A stretch of DNA of 64,000 nt from Mermis nigrescens (taxonomy: Eukaryota; Nematoda; Enoplea; Mermithida; Mermithidae): the NCBI GenBank assembly GCA_036768485.1, contig JAVLUZ010000340.1:2429470-2493469 (forward strand). Direction: 5' to 3'. Under the pieces are notes generated by a model, which saw only the letters and a program-made list of their open reading frames with translations, ran no database searches and was not told the DNA's origin. Shown one piece after another: positions 12,501 through 24,500 of the stretch (position 1 is its first letter; each line of letters begins with the position of its first letter). Made by a program: the position numbers and the translations under genes.

Positions 12501-15500
12501 CCTGGTCCTAGCAGGGTTAAATCTCTGGTTAAGTATTATTTATGTTGTTAGCCACGGATGGATCACTTTTTTTAAGCTTCGCAATTTTTCTTCAAGCTGG
12601 ACTTTGTTTCGCGATCGACAGTCGGGGTTTTCTTCAAACGCGTCGACGATTGATTTCAATTTTTTCTTCGTTTGTGTAGTAACGTCGTCCCTTTTATTAT
12701 TTTCGTTAATGTGTTTGTTTTGATATGCATTCGATCAAAAAGTGAATTTCTAGACTAGAAAAATTTGAATTTCGCTCCTTTTTCTATTCAGAAGACATTT
12801 TTGATTCACAAAAGACTTAGGGAGAATGGAGTAAGGTAACAAACAATGCAGGAACAGTATTAATGCGTCGGACAATGGATAAGTACCTAATGAAGTCATA
12901 AAATTGCATGCAATGAATTATGCAGATACGAACAGTGACGGATCTAGGATTTTCTTAAGGGGAGAAGACGGTATCCCAACTTTTCCAGAAACAGTCAAAA
13001 ATAGGTCCAAAAATTTGCCCTCAACGCGCAAAATAGCGTTTTTTCGGTGTTTTACATTGTATACTTTTACATAAAATCACTTTTAGCGCAATGTTTTTTC
13101 TAGAAATTTGCAAAAAATCACTAAATTTCTTTGACTTTAACAAAAATCTGGCGCGAAGCGCCGGAAAATTTGTGAAATTGAGGCGGATAGACGTCTAGAA
13201 GCTTGATTTATTGCTTGATTTCCTGTATTTATAGCATTTGATGCGAAACATCGAAATTTTCAATTGAAAATAGAAGAAAACTATGCAAGTTTAAATTGTT
13301 TTGTAACCTACATGAACAGAAAATGACTTCCAGGTCGCCAAGAAAGTAAATAAATGTTATTAATAGGTATCATCCGGAGCGTAGCGCCGGAAAAACTTGA
13401 GAAATTATGGTCACTGACGACCAAAAATCTTTGCAAACTGCATATCTATCCTTTTTCTCGCCAAATATTTGTGGCCGATGGGGGGACCGCCCCCAGTGAT
13501 CGACCGGGCTCAAAAAATACCGGGCCGGGCCCGGGCTTTGCTGCCGGGCTTGGTACCGGGCCCGGGCTTATATACTGACAACATGCCTTGCTTCCAATAT
13601 ATTGTTATGCATAAGATACATATTTAGACCGATTTTACATTTATTATTTGTCAAACGCAAGGCTTACTGCTGTATCAAGAAGATTTTTGAATTCTAAGCT
13701 CTGTTAATTATTCAATCTTTCTAAAAATAAATTAAGTAGTTAGCAAGGATTTTGGTGGCATTCTTCAAGCAAGAACAAAGTTTTTAATATAATAGCGCTT
13801 AATTCCATTATTAAAATGCACGTGCAACTAAAGACGGTTTAAAAAAGCACAAGGTTTCATGTAGATATTTAAAGGAAATTGAGCCTTAAATTTATGCATT
13901 CAGACATAACAGCGACTATGATATGGTCGGATAGAAGATATGCTGTTTGGATTTTAGAACTCAAACTACAGCGTACATTGACGTCAATTGAAATTGTGTA
14001 GTGTATAGGATAGGACACGTATTGAAGCCATAGGCGTAGCCAGGGGGCATTGGGGGCACATGCCCCCCCTGAAATTTTGTTGATTTTTCGAGTGTAATAA
14101 TTGTGTCCAGAAAATTGAGTTCAAAAAGGCAAAAACGTCAAAAATTTTCCAGCGCTTCGCACCGAGTCTTTATTATATTTATTGTTATATAGATCCAATG
14201 AGTTCAAAAGCTTAAATTAGCTAAAATAATCGATAAATTCACATCACTTCAGTGATTTATTGCTCTATTTGTTCGTTGAATGCAACTGCGCATGCTTGTT
14301 GAGCATAACAGTAAATGTGCGAAAATGATTGTGTACCAGTTTGTCTATTCTCTGCTTTGTTTGTCTTTCTTTACAAGGACAGGACACATAATCCTATTCT
14401 AAATGAAAGGAATGGCCAAATTTTCTTATGATTTTGCGCATTTTCTGTTTTCTGAATTATATCTTGTTAATAAGAAGGCCACAAATGGGCCTGAAAACGA
14501 TAAGAACAAAATTGTCATTGATAAATCTTTTTTATATCTTATTGGCAGCACCCTTTGCTGCGCTTTATACTTAGCAGAGGTCGAAAAGCGCATTACAGCT
14601 CAGAAATCTTGTACAATGTAGGACTTCATCAATTTTAAGTGTTTTGGGCTTAATTTAGAACCGAGATTTGGCCGATTTTGCTAAAATTTTAGCGATAGTA
14701 TTTAACATTAAAGTGCTTTTTTACAAAATTTTCTAGGTGGCGATTGAGCGCGCCACCGCAGCCCTCCCGCCGTAAAATCTCGTTGTACATGTGCAGCAAG
14801 ATTTTTGGGAGGACGAAAAGGAAAAAGGGTTTGCCGAAATTAATTTGTCTGTTCCGGATGATTTAAGCGGTATAAATTGTGTTTAAAGAGCTAAAACGTC
14901 AAAATTTTCCGGCGCATGGCGCTGCTGGTTATTGTTCTTTCTTTTTGTAAAGCTTCAGCATTGCGTTTAATAGCCTAAATCAGGCAAAATATCACATAAT
15001 ATTAGTATTCACAGGCTACAAAATGTTAAGGACAGTAAAAGATTACTAAATTCCTTGGTGCTTTGCGCCTCTTATGATTCCCGAGCTGTTAATCAATTAA
15101 AAAACCGTAAATTCTACTTGAAAACAGTAAAAATTTCAAAAATTTGCGGCGTTTCGCGCTGATTAACATTTTTGTATTTCTGATTGTCAGAAACCCATAA
15201 ATTAGCTAGGCTACACTACTAAAGGTCGAAAAACTCAGTTTTATTATAGGTACATAACGTTACTAGCATTCAATGCAAAATTAGTCTTAAAAAATTCTTT
15301 GTGTATGCCCCCCTGAACCAAAATCCAGGCTACGCCTCTGATTGAAGCGTTGTATAGAAGATGAATGCACATACGAAGTTGACAAGATTGGGCAGAAGAA
15401 AGGCAAATGAATTTAAATAGAATCACAGGCTAGCAAATTCATAAGAAATACAGACAACAGCTGAAATAGTAAACGTCTAAAATATTAATAATTATTTGAG

Positions 15501-18500
15501 GCCCGGTTGAGGCCAGGTGGTTTTCAGCCGGGCCCGGGCCTGCTATGACCGGCCGGGCCCGGGTAACCGGTCGATCACTGGCCGCCCCCGCCCTTGCCCC
15601 TTAAATCCGCCCTTGGATACGAATCATTTCCTGCTCGTTGATTTCTTGTGCTAAGAATCGTGAGAAAATTTTCGGTTAAAGTCTGGTTACCAGACTTTAA
15701 CCATAGGTTAGACAACCAGAGTTTAAACAGCGTTCTGTCATACCGGTTAAATTTAACCGCTGGTTAAATTTAACCTATGGCTAGCTAACCGGAGGTCGGT
15801 TGAACTAACCGGCCTTCTGTCATTCGGCCCTAACAGCATAACTGGTCATATATGTTTTGATTCTGCTGAGTTGAGAAATTAATCAGTGCTGTTTCAAACT
15901 TAGAGCAAATAGAAAAATCAATGCCTACGCAATTGGTCAAATCAATTTTAAAAGCTAAAATTATTTCGAACTTATTATACACAAGGTGGTCACATTGTTT
16001 AGATGCTGATTAAGATTGAGTGACTTCTTATACTATTTTTAATTGTTTTCTTCATTTTACGTCTTTATTAATTATATTCGTTATTTTTGACAGATTTTAA
16101 TTCTCTTATTTCTATCGCATATGTGTACATACTATGCAATGTTTGACGAATCAGTTACAGCATTACTGCACATTACATAATATAACCGTTGAACGGTTGG
16201 CAGTATGTAGCATATGACACAGCAATTCAAATGAACATTTAATGCCGTTGATACATGTTCGACATAGCAAAATACGCGTCAATCTCAGGTTAAAGTAATG
16301 AAAAGTCGGGTTACCTTGCTTGAACCTTAGGTTAGCTTCCCGAGTTTAAACCACCTTCTGTCATACGGGTTAAATTTGACCCAGTTTTAATTAAACTTGG
16401 GTTAGCTACGTTCTGTCATTCGGGCCTTAATGTTATGTAACATATGAATTAACTTCATTAATTGAAATTTACATCACAATTGAGCGAGTACACGAGTTCC
16501 AGTTTACTGTGTGATACAGCCCCGTATCCAGAATTTTATTTCTGAGGGAATTGCCTAAATTCTGAAAATTCATCTTATGCGTTCATGTGTGATTTTACGC
16601 GATGAACCATTTTTCGACGTACATATTTTGCATTTCTGGATCACTTCTACAACTTTTGATGATATAGCATATAAAAATTAAGTGATTTGACAAATTTTTT
16701 GTCATTTTTACTCTTGTAAACTCAGTTCACAGTCTTTTTGAGGATAAACAATGTAAAAAACGTACGTCGCTTAAACTCAATTTTATAGCTTTTTGAAGAT
16801 AAGCTAAATAGGAATCATATCTCGTACAGAGCGCCAAAAACGATCCGCATTCTTATAACGTTAAGCTCAATTTTTTCCGCTTTCTAAAGATAAGCAAAGC
16901 AGGAATTATATCTGATGCGGAGGCAACATCACCAGCAAGTGCAAACTCAGAACACCTTTTTTAGCGGCGCTGGAATCATATGCAATCCTTTGCGTGCTAC
17001 CTTGAGAATGGAACATTCGAAAAATTGCCATTTAAGAAATATAACATGATTCGAGGTCAATTTAAAATCCCGACGTTCTGTGCAGACATGCACAGCATGG
17101 AATTCGGAGTGACGGATCCAGGAAATTTAACCAAAAAATCCGTCAATTATGCTTAAAGTAGGGTTTTTTGATGTCTTTTGATAGACGCACAAAGTTAGTG
17201 CGGAAATCGGCACAAAGCACAAAAAATACTCGAGAAATCATCGTAAGAACTTAAAAATCCTTATTTTGCATATAAAGTACTCTTCTGACGTAAAAGTAAA
17301 CTGTTTAGAGCGCCAAGAAAGTCAGTAAATGTCATTAAAGAGAACTACCCGGTGCGAAGCGCCGGTAAAGTTGTTAAAATCGTAATAAAAATGGCTAAAA
17401 TCATTAAAAATACACATTTTCTCTATTGCGCCCAATATGTTTTGACGACAGGGGGCGGTCACCCCCGCCCCCATCTAAATCCGCGCATGCTCATAAATGG
17501 TGGATATAACGCGTAGGCGTGGGGGAGGGGGATTTGGGGAGATATGCACACCCCAGAAGACCGAAAACCCCTAAGAAACCAATTTACCCCAAGAATTCAA
17601 TTTTCGAAATTTTTTGATGTCAATGAATAGTGCTCGATAAAAAAGGTTAAAAAAGGTGTTCTTTCGCCATACCACCATTTTTAAGATCATTTTTTGACCT
17701 TTGAAAAATCTTGCAACCCCTCCCCCTAAGAATTTTGGTGCTGCCCACCAATGGTGGATAGGCGTCGAAAACATCAATTTTTGGTGCTTCTGACGATGCT
17801 TTATCTTCCTACAAACGTAAAAACATAAAAATAGTTCGAAAGACTACCATAAAAATTAGAATAAATGGCATAAATATAGTCAAAATGAGTATAGAAGGCG
17901 CGAAGCGCTGAAAATTTGACACTTTTGAGCTAGAAGAAAGCTAAAAAGGCCTAAAACCGCACATTTTCTATGGATTATTAGGAAAATCGCGAGTCTTAGG
18001 GAATGAAAAGAAAATTGCAGGTTGGACCCAGACCCAATGACTCTTAAGGTCGGGTCCGGGTCCAAAATTTTGGCCAACCTCGGGTTCGGGTCCAGAGTTT
18101 TTGACAACCTCGGGTCCGGGTCCAAAATTTTGGTCGGATACCCGACCATTTGGATCCGGGTACCCGGCACATCCCTACCGGCACTCATTAATGACATGCA
18201 CTGACTTTCTTGGTATTCGAAAAACTTCATCTTTACGTCAGAAGAGTAGACTATGCACGAAGCAAGGGTTTTTTAGTACTTCAAATGATTCATCGAGCAT
18301 TTTTCGGTGCTTTGCGCCGACTTTTGCACTAATTTTGCGCGTTTTTCACACAAAACTTTCGAAAATTCCTAACTTTTTCGGATCACTGAATAATGATTCT
18401 GTCTATCAGAAGACGTCGAAAACCGATACTTTAAGCACAATGGACAGATTTTCGGGTAACTTTTGACACTATTAGAAAAATTTGGGGTTTCGCTCCCTGT

Positions 18501-21500
18501 CAGAAAATCCTAGATCCGCCACAGCGCGTACCCATCCTTTTTAAGCCCAAAAAAGGCCCGCAGCTGCTTTCGTTGTACATCGAGGGTGGGAAAAATGAGG
18601 CGGCCAGGAGGGAATGAATCACATAAATAGTAATATAGCAAACAGCGGTGATAACACGCGTCTAGCCAATCGACAATTAATGTAGGACTCAATGAAAAAA
18701 ATCAATGCTTTTACAGTAAACTTATAAGGTTCCCTGAAAATTTTGATGACTAAGTGAGATTTTTCCACAATTACTCGCATATAAAAGCTTTACCAGGAGC
18801 AGCTTCTGCTTTCCTACAATTGCATGGCAGTAAACGCTTAAGTAAATGACTTGTTGTATGCAGATGAAGCAAACTCAACTCCCAACAGATATAATCTAGG
18901 TCATTCTATAATGGAATTTGAGTGACTAGGAGAACTAGATGTTTTTGTCCGACACAAAAAAGATTTTTATTGATGAAAAAGTTCACAACGCTGAGATTCG
19001 CACAAAACACACGTTACTGAAGCCTAGGAGCACCATGTCGCTTTCACGAAATTACACGACTTTTGCTTTTTTTAAAACTTTTATTAGGATACGAAGTCAA
19101 ACAAATGAATGTTAAGCATGCTCTATCATTTCAGGGAACGTCAAGGGATCAATTTATGCTTAACTAAAATCAATGAACGCTCAATGATTATTTTATATTA
19201 GAACAAGATCATTTTGGCTGACCGACCAAAGATACAGTTTGATATTCCAAACATTATAGAATACGATGTCGTTGCTTTCAATGTGTTTCTTTAGAGCAAA
19301 TAATTGAACAAAAAAAAATTGCGTGGGAGTTTGCATGAAATCAGCTAAAAATTTGCATAAAATGAGTATGCATAACATGAGAAATGAGAAATTTAGTAAT
19401 CATCAGCCTCAAAATTACGAGATCACGTATAATGTTGACCGGCGACATGGCTTTTTTATTGATTGTAACGTCCTGCGTTATAATTCCATAATCTACTTAA
19501 TCTGCAAGAGTAAAATACTTCTCACATAGCAGCCATTGCAAAGCGAAAATGCCGAATAGACGCTGATGTTAACAGAAGTCGGCATTTGCATCCGTTGTTT
19601 ACCGAAAAAAGTTTGAGACAGCTCAAGTTTTAGATTAATAATCAATGAAAAGTAGCGCTTAAAGGACTTTTAAAAAGCGTACCCACCTCAGGCCATTTCA
19701 GACCCAAACCGATTGCTTAATCTATGAAAAAGCGAAAATGACGCCCAACAGTGTAATTTCAAGTACGTACACATATTTTTCGAGCAGTAGATTGTTCAAT
19801 TCAGCCATCCAGACACTTTTCTTCCATTAATTTGTATATATTCGATATTACAGGTCATTTTATTGCCTTATTGTTATTGTTTTCATGCAAATTTAAGCGT
19901 AAATATTGATTAAGTAAAAAATTTTGATCTTAAATAAGTAAAGAAATTATGATAACCCCCATCAAGGAAACTCGGTTTATCTTCCTCCCAGAGCTTTTGA
20001 CCGTGTGCGTGCATGTATGGAGGGATGAGATGACTTCTTACGCGCAGCCTCGTGTAGTGCCGAAGAGTCCGTTTTATCAGAAATTTTCAAAACAGAAGGA
20101 GATTGATGAATCAACAATTTGCAGCACATCAATGACCCATCCGATGGTGAAGAAGCGGCTAGCATCAAGGCAGTTTTACCCTCGTAATCCGTTTGATCTA
20201 CGTCAACATCGAGACTCGACTTTAATAAAATTAATAGATGATCCACGTGTCCACAAGCTGCGGCGCAATGCAACAGTGAGCGCCCATTCGTATCTGAATA
20301 TTGAACAAGAAACAGCGTAAAGGCACAGCTGGCGGTGACACATTAGCGGCGATGTACATAGATTGGACAATTATTACACCTGAATATTTTAATCACAGAA
20401 TACCACACATTATGTATGTCTTTAAGCAAGTGTGTGCATACATAACATGTTAGCTTAAGTCAAAAATGCGCAAAATGTATAAACAAAACCATAATCATTG
20501 AACATAATATATTAAGTAAAAGGTTCTGGGCGCGGGGGGAGTGGAAATCGAGATCCCGGCAGCGGTTAATAAATAAATGCCTTGTTTAACGCTAAAATTT
20601 TGTCCAAATGATTTTAAATGCAGGTTAAGTTGTCTCAGGACGAAATCTGAAATAGCTAGCTGACGACTGAACAAGAAACAATAAAGATAGAGTGACTTGA
20701 ATCATCAGCTAAGTACGAAACAAAGGGAGAAAAAGTATGGATGAATGATCTAAACAGTCTACTGCTCGAAAAATAATTATATTTACTTGAAGTTATACTA
20801 CTAGAATCGTTTAACGCTGTTGCATGGTTCAAAACTTCAACTGCGCATGTATATATGAACAGCCATGTAGCAGCGATACATGATCTAGGGGGGTTAACCC
20901 TCCTCCTAGAAAAATTTTAACCCCCGCATAAATTTTCCCAAACCCCTCAGAAGTGGCAATTTTTTGAAAGTTCCTGAAAATTTCCAAACAAATTGTAGAA
21001 AAGATGCGTTTTAAGCGTTTTTAGCTATCTATTTGCTCAAAAGTGCCAAATTTTTCGGCGCTTCGCGCATTATACTCATGTTTCGACTATATTTTGTTGG
21101 ATTTCTTCCGACTTTTTTGATTTTTTTTTCGAAATTTTCTTTTTTATGCTCTAGAAAGATAGGGCACCGTCAGAAACGCTGAAAAACGATGTTTTCGACG
21201 CGTACCTACCACTTTTAGACCCAGAAAAGGCACTTTATAATTTCACTACTCCCCACACATTCCATAGGGGGAGTGGTGGAGTATTATTCCCCTCAGGATA
21301 CGAGACTCAAATCACTGTCAGACGATCTGCATGATTTTTGGGTAAAAAAGCATCAAAGATGTGAAAATTTTTCGGCGCTTCGCGCCGACTAGTACGTTTC
21401 TCTTTTGTATACCGATAAAATACCTAGAATGAAGTTAAAATGATCTGAGAAGTCAAAGTTTTCGATTAATCCTTATATTTTTCACTTACACGAGTGACAA

Positions 21501-24500
21501 AACTAGTCAGAATTGAACAAATAGTACTTTTAGATGCAGCGTTTCACTTAAAAACATGTTATATACGATGTTTTAGCCATTTTTCATATTTGACCTGCAA
21601 AAAAGGCTATAACTGTAAATTTGGTGCACTGTTTTTTTTGTACGAGCCTCTTTGTACATGTACAAAGATCTCCGGGAAAGTCTTTGTACGAGCGAAAATT
21701 TTTTTGTACATATAATGTATGAATAGATATGCAATTGAATGTACACATTTTAACATACTACTAGATTGTTATCCGTGACCCGCACGTTTCGCAAAAGGTG
21801 TAACTTTGTCCTAAATTCAGCTGGTTATATTAGTTCGGCCCGGAACGCCAAAATTTTCATGAGTCTTACGTTGAAATTACACATAAAATTCGACTCAGTA
21901 AGTTAGAATGACTTGTGTTACACAATTAAAAATAATAAGCAGTTGCAATATGCTGACTGAATCTCATAATATACACCCAATTTGCTTATGAATTTAATGC
22001 AACGCAAAGAGTCAATTTTATCTTCAAACGGCAGAAAACAGCGCAAAGTTGTATAATACTTCTTTTTTCTGCATAAAATCTTTATAAAACAGTAGAAATA
22101 GATGTAAAAGATGCTTCAATATGTACAAAGATGCTTACAGATAGATTTTGGAGTGTTAACAGCCTGCGCTTGGAGCTAAATAGAAGGTAATTATGATACT
22201 CGGCGCGAAGCGCCGAAAATTTTCAGAAATTTTGCTAAAAAATACTCCAAAAAACGTGAAAATTACTATTACTTTGCCCCAAAAAGTCTTTGTACATTGT
22301 ACAAAGATGGCTCCGAAAAATATTTGTACGAGCCTCAAAATCTTTGTCTCGTACAAAAAAAAGTGATTTGGTGGTCCCAAATTTTTGGATTTCACCCCCT
22401 GAGCTTTCGACCTTAGGAAACTTGCCCCCCAGAATTCCCATGCTATGCACATATGGTAGCAGATCAAAATTTTGGGAGGGGTAGTCGGCCATTTCAGAGG
22501 GAGGTAAATGACGTTTAATTTTCGGCCAAAAATGGCTCAAAATAGGGACGGTCAACTCTAGGTGCGACTATTGTTACATGTGTGTTGGCGCAAAATTCAG
22601 ATCACACAAGAGCATGGGGTGAAGGGGTATTACCATATGTGGGCGACACCAAAATTCTGGGGGTGCAAGATTTCTCAAAGGTCAAAAAATGGCCTTAAAA
22701 ATGGTGGCATGGCGATGAAACACCATTTTTCAACGTTTCTCATCGAGCACTATCGATTGGCATCAAAAAATTGCGAAAAAAACAGAAAAAAATTTTCAAA
22801 AATTGAATTCTGGGGGTTATTTTGGTTTCTGGGGGGTGCATACCCCAAACCCGCAACGCCCAGGTGTGGGTATTACCCCCCTGAGCTTTGAAAAACTGAT
22901 AGCTATAAAGCGATTTTGGCCGAAAAAGTGATACTTATTTGCTAAAAAAGCTATGTTTGTGTGTTCAAAAAGGCTATTTATTTGCTCAAGCGATTGTGGC
23001 CGAAAAAACATTGCTATATATCCATTTTTGGGTTCAGAAAATTAGCTATATAGCCTTTTTGGGCTCAGCAAACTATCTATAGTCTTTTTTTAACTCAGAA
23101 ATGCTATATAGTCGTCTTTCCTGAGTTTTAAAAGGATATATAGCTATTTCAAAAACTCCAAAAAGAATTAAATAGCTATTTTTAGTCCAAAAAGGCTATA
23201 TAACTATGTTTGTGGGTCCAAAAAGGCTATATAGCTATGTTTGTGAGTTCAAAAAGGCTATCTATTTGCTAAGAATGCTCAAAAACGATTGTTTAAAAGC
23301 GATACCATCCTTTTTTCGCTATAGACCCGTCTTCTACGAAGCACATAGCTATCTACCGATTTTTGGTTTTCAACCCCTGGAAGTTTGACCTTGCGCACCT
23401 ATGATTCAGATGATAATTTGCAAGAATAGCAGGCAAATGATAATGGGGTTCAACGCCTAAAAGTTTCCAACAGTTTCATTCATAATTAATCAATTAATCG
23501 AACTTGATTACGGTATTTCCATAGCAGTGTTACCAACAAAACAAAAACAGCATATGTAGAAAAGAGGAGAGTCGAAATATTATCCTAGCTGTGATGTGTG
23601 AAGGTTAGACAAACAATACCTCGTCATTTCGGCCGAAAACACACGTATAACATATGCAGCTGGGTGATAGTAATTTTACATTTTTTGCGCATTTTCAGCA
23701 AGATTTTTCAAAAACTTTCGGCACTTCGGGTTCAATATCGTCCATTTAACACCTCGAAATCCATCTTTGTATAATCTCAGACCACTTTGTACAGATTCAA
23801 ACATTTTTTGCATCTATCTCTGTTGTTTTTTTTAAATTTTATGCAATGACAACTTAGCCCTGCTTCTGCTTTTTGAAGATAAAATTAAATTATTTATTTT
23901 TTGCGTTACATAGAATTCATAGGCGCGATAGCGTTTATTACAAATATAATTTCTGGAGCTTTCAGAGTGCAGTTTTATGTGTAAATTTAGCCGATAACTC
24001 ATAAAAATTTTAATACTATCAACTGAATTTAAAAACCGCGTAGGACTTTCAGGGCAGCACATGGATCGCAGATTACAGGCTCGTAATATGTATGTAAAAA
24101 TGTGTATACTTACACTTTACCCATGTTATGTGTGCAAAATGTACATGTACAAAGAGGTCCGTACAAAAAAGAGCATTGCGTATAAGCAATAGTACTTATA
24201 CATGTATATATTAAATATACGAGTAATACTTAAAACTCAACAGTCTCCCTCTGACTATTCCAGGCATATGACTCTTTCTTCCCTTGCAGATTTGGCCTTG
24301 TTCATTTACGGCCCTAATTTGAAAACTTCAGAGCGAGGAAAATATCACGAATAACTCACCCAAAAAGCAGTAAGATGACGACTGAAGGTGCTTCTCAACG
24401 AATTCTATCAAAATTTTAAAGCATTTAACAGATTTTTGCTTGACAGACAGATGCAGAGCAGTTTGGCCATCACTGTCGAATATATTGATATCAGGCGAAT

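Larger units (their letters stand above)
12933..15615. mobile_element. E-type hAT-like element inside G1, exact 8-bp TSD
   Basis: Tips are CAGTGACGGATCTAGG and, inverted, CAAGGGCGGATTTAAG. TSD GATACGAA occurs at 12925-12932 and 15616-15623. It carries a perfect GGCGCGAAGCGCC hairpin at about 13151 and is itself split by 13494-15580. Homologous sequence is at 51660-53300. Confidence -1.
12281..16426. mobile_element. G1: PIF/Harbinger-like element, TTA target duplication
   Basis: TIR GGCCCGAATGACAGAA is identical at both ends, with TTA at 12278-12280 and 16427-16429. Subterminal arrays use GGTTAAA/TTTAACC words (12300-12540, 15670-15830, 16280-16400). A second right-end-like tip followed by TAA is at about 15831, so two overlapping elements are possible. 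No transposase seen. Confidence -1.
12081..18177. mobile_element. M: 6.1-kb TIR element with GGACCCGGGTCC word arrays (outermost of a nest)
   Basis: The terminal 16 bases TAGGGATGTGCCGGGT are perfectly inverted at the two ends. Just inside, 12105-12200 and 18005-18165 are arrays of CGGGTCCGGGTCC-like words. Flanks CCGGGCAG and CCGGCACT are only partly alike, so the TSD is unclear. It contains the Harbinger-like element 12281-16426 and the B MITE 17507-17752, and no coding sequence of its own. Confidence -1.

Noticed and set aside
13354..13578. 74-codon ORF ending in a Gly/Pro-rich stretch (GPGPGFAAGLGTGPG)
   Set aside because: It is produced by the GGGCCCGGG word array at the tip of a hAT-like element; no start context or other coding sign.
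12081..18177. A clean 8-bp TSD for element M
   Set aside because: CCGGGCAG and CCGGCACT match only if a one-base gap is allowed, so I do not claim it.
18022..18204. Repetitive DPDP/GSGSK-type ORFs on both strands
   Set aside because: They overlie the CGGGTCC word array at the right end of element M and mirror each other on the two strands.
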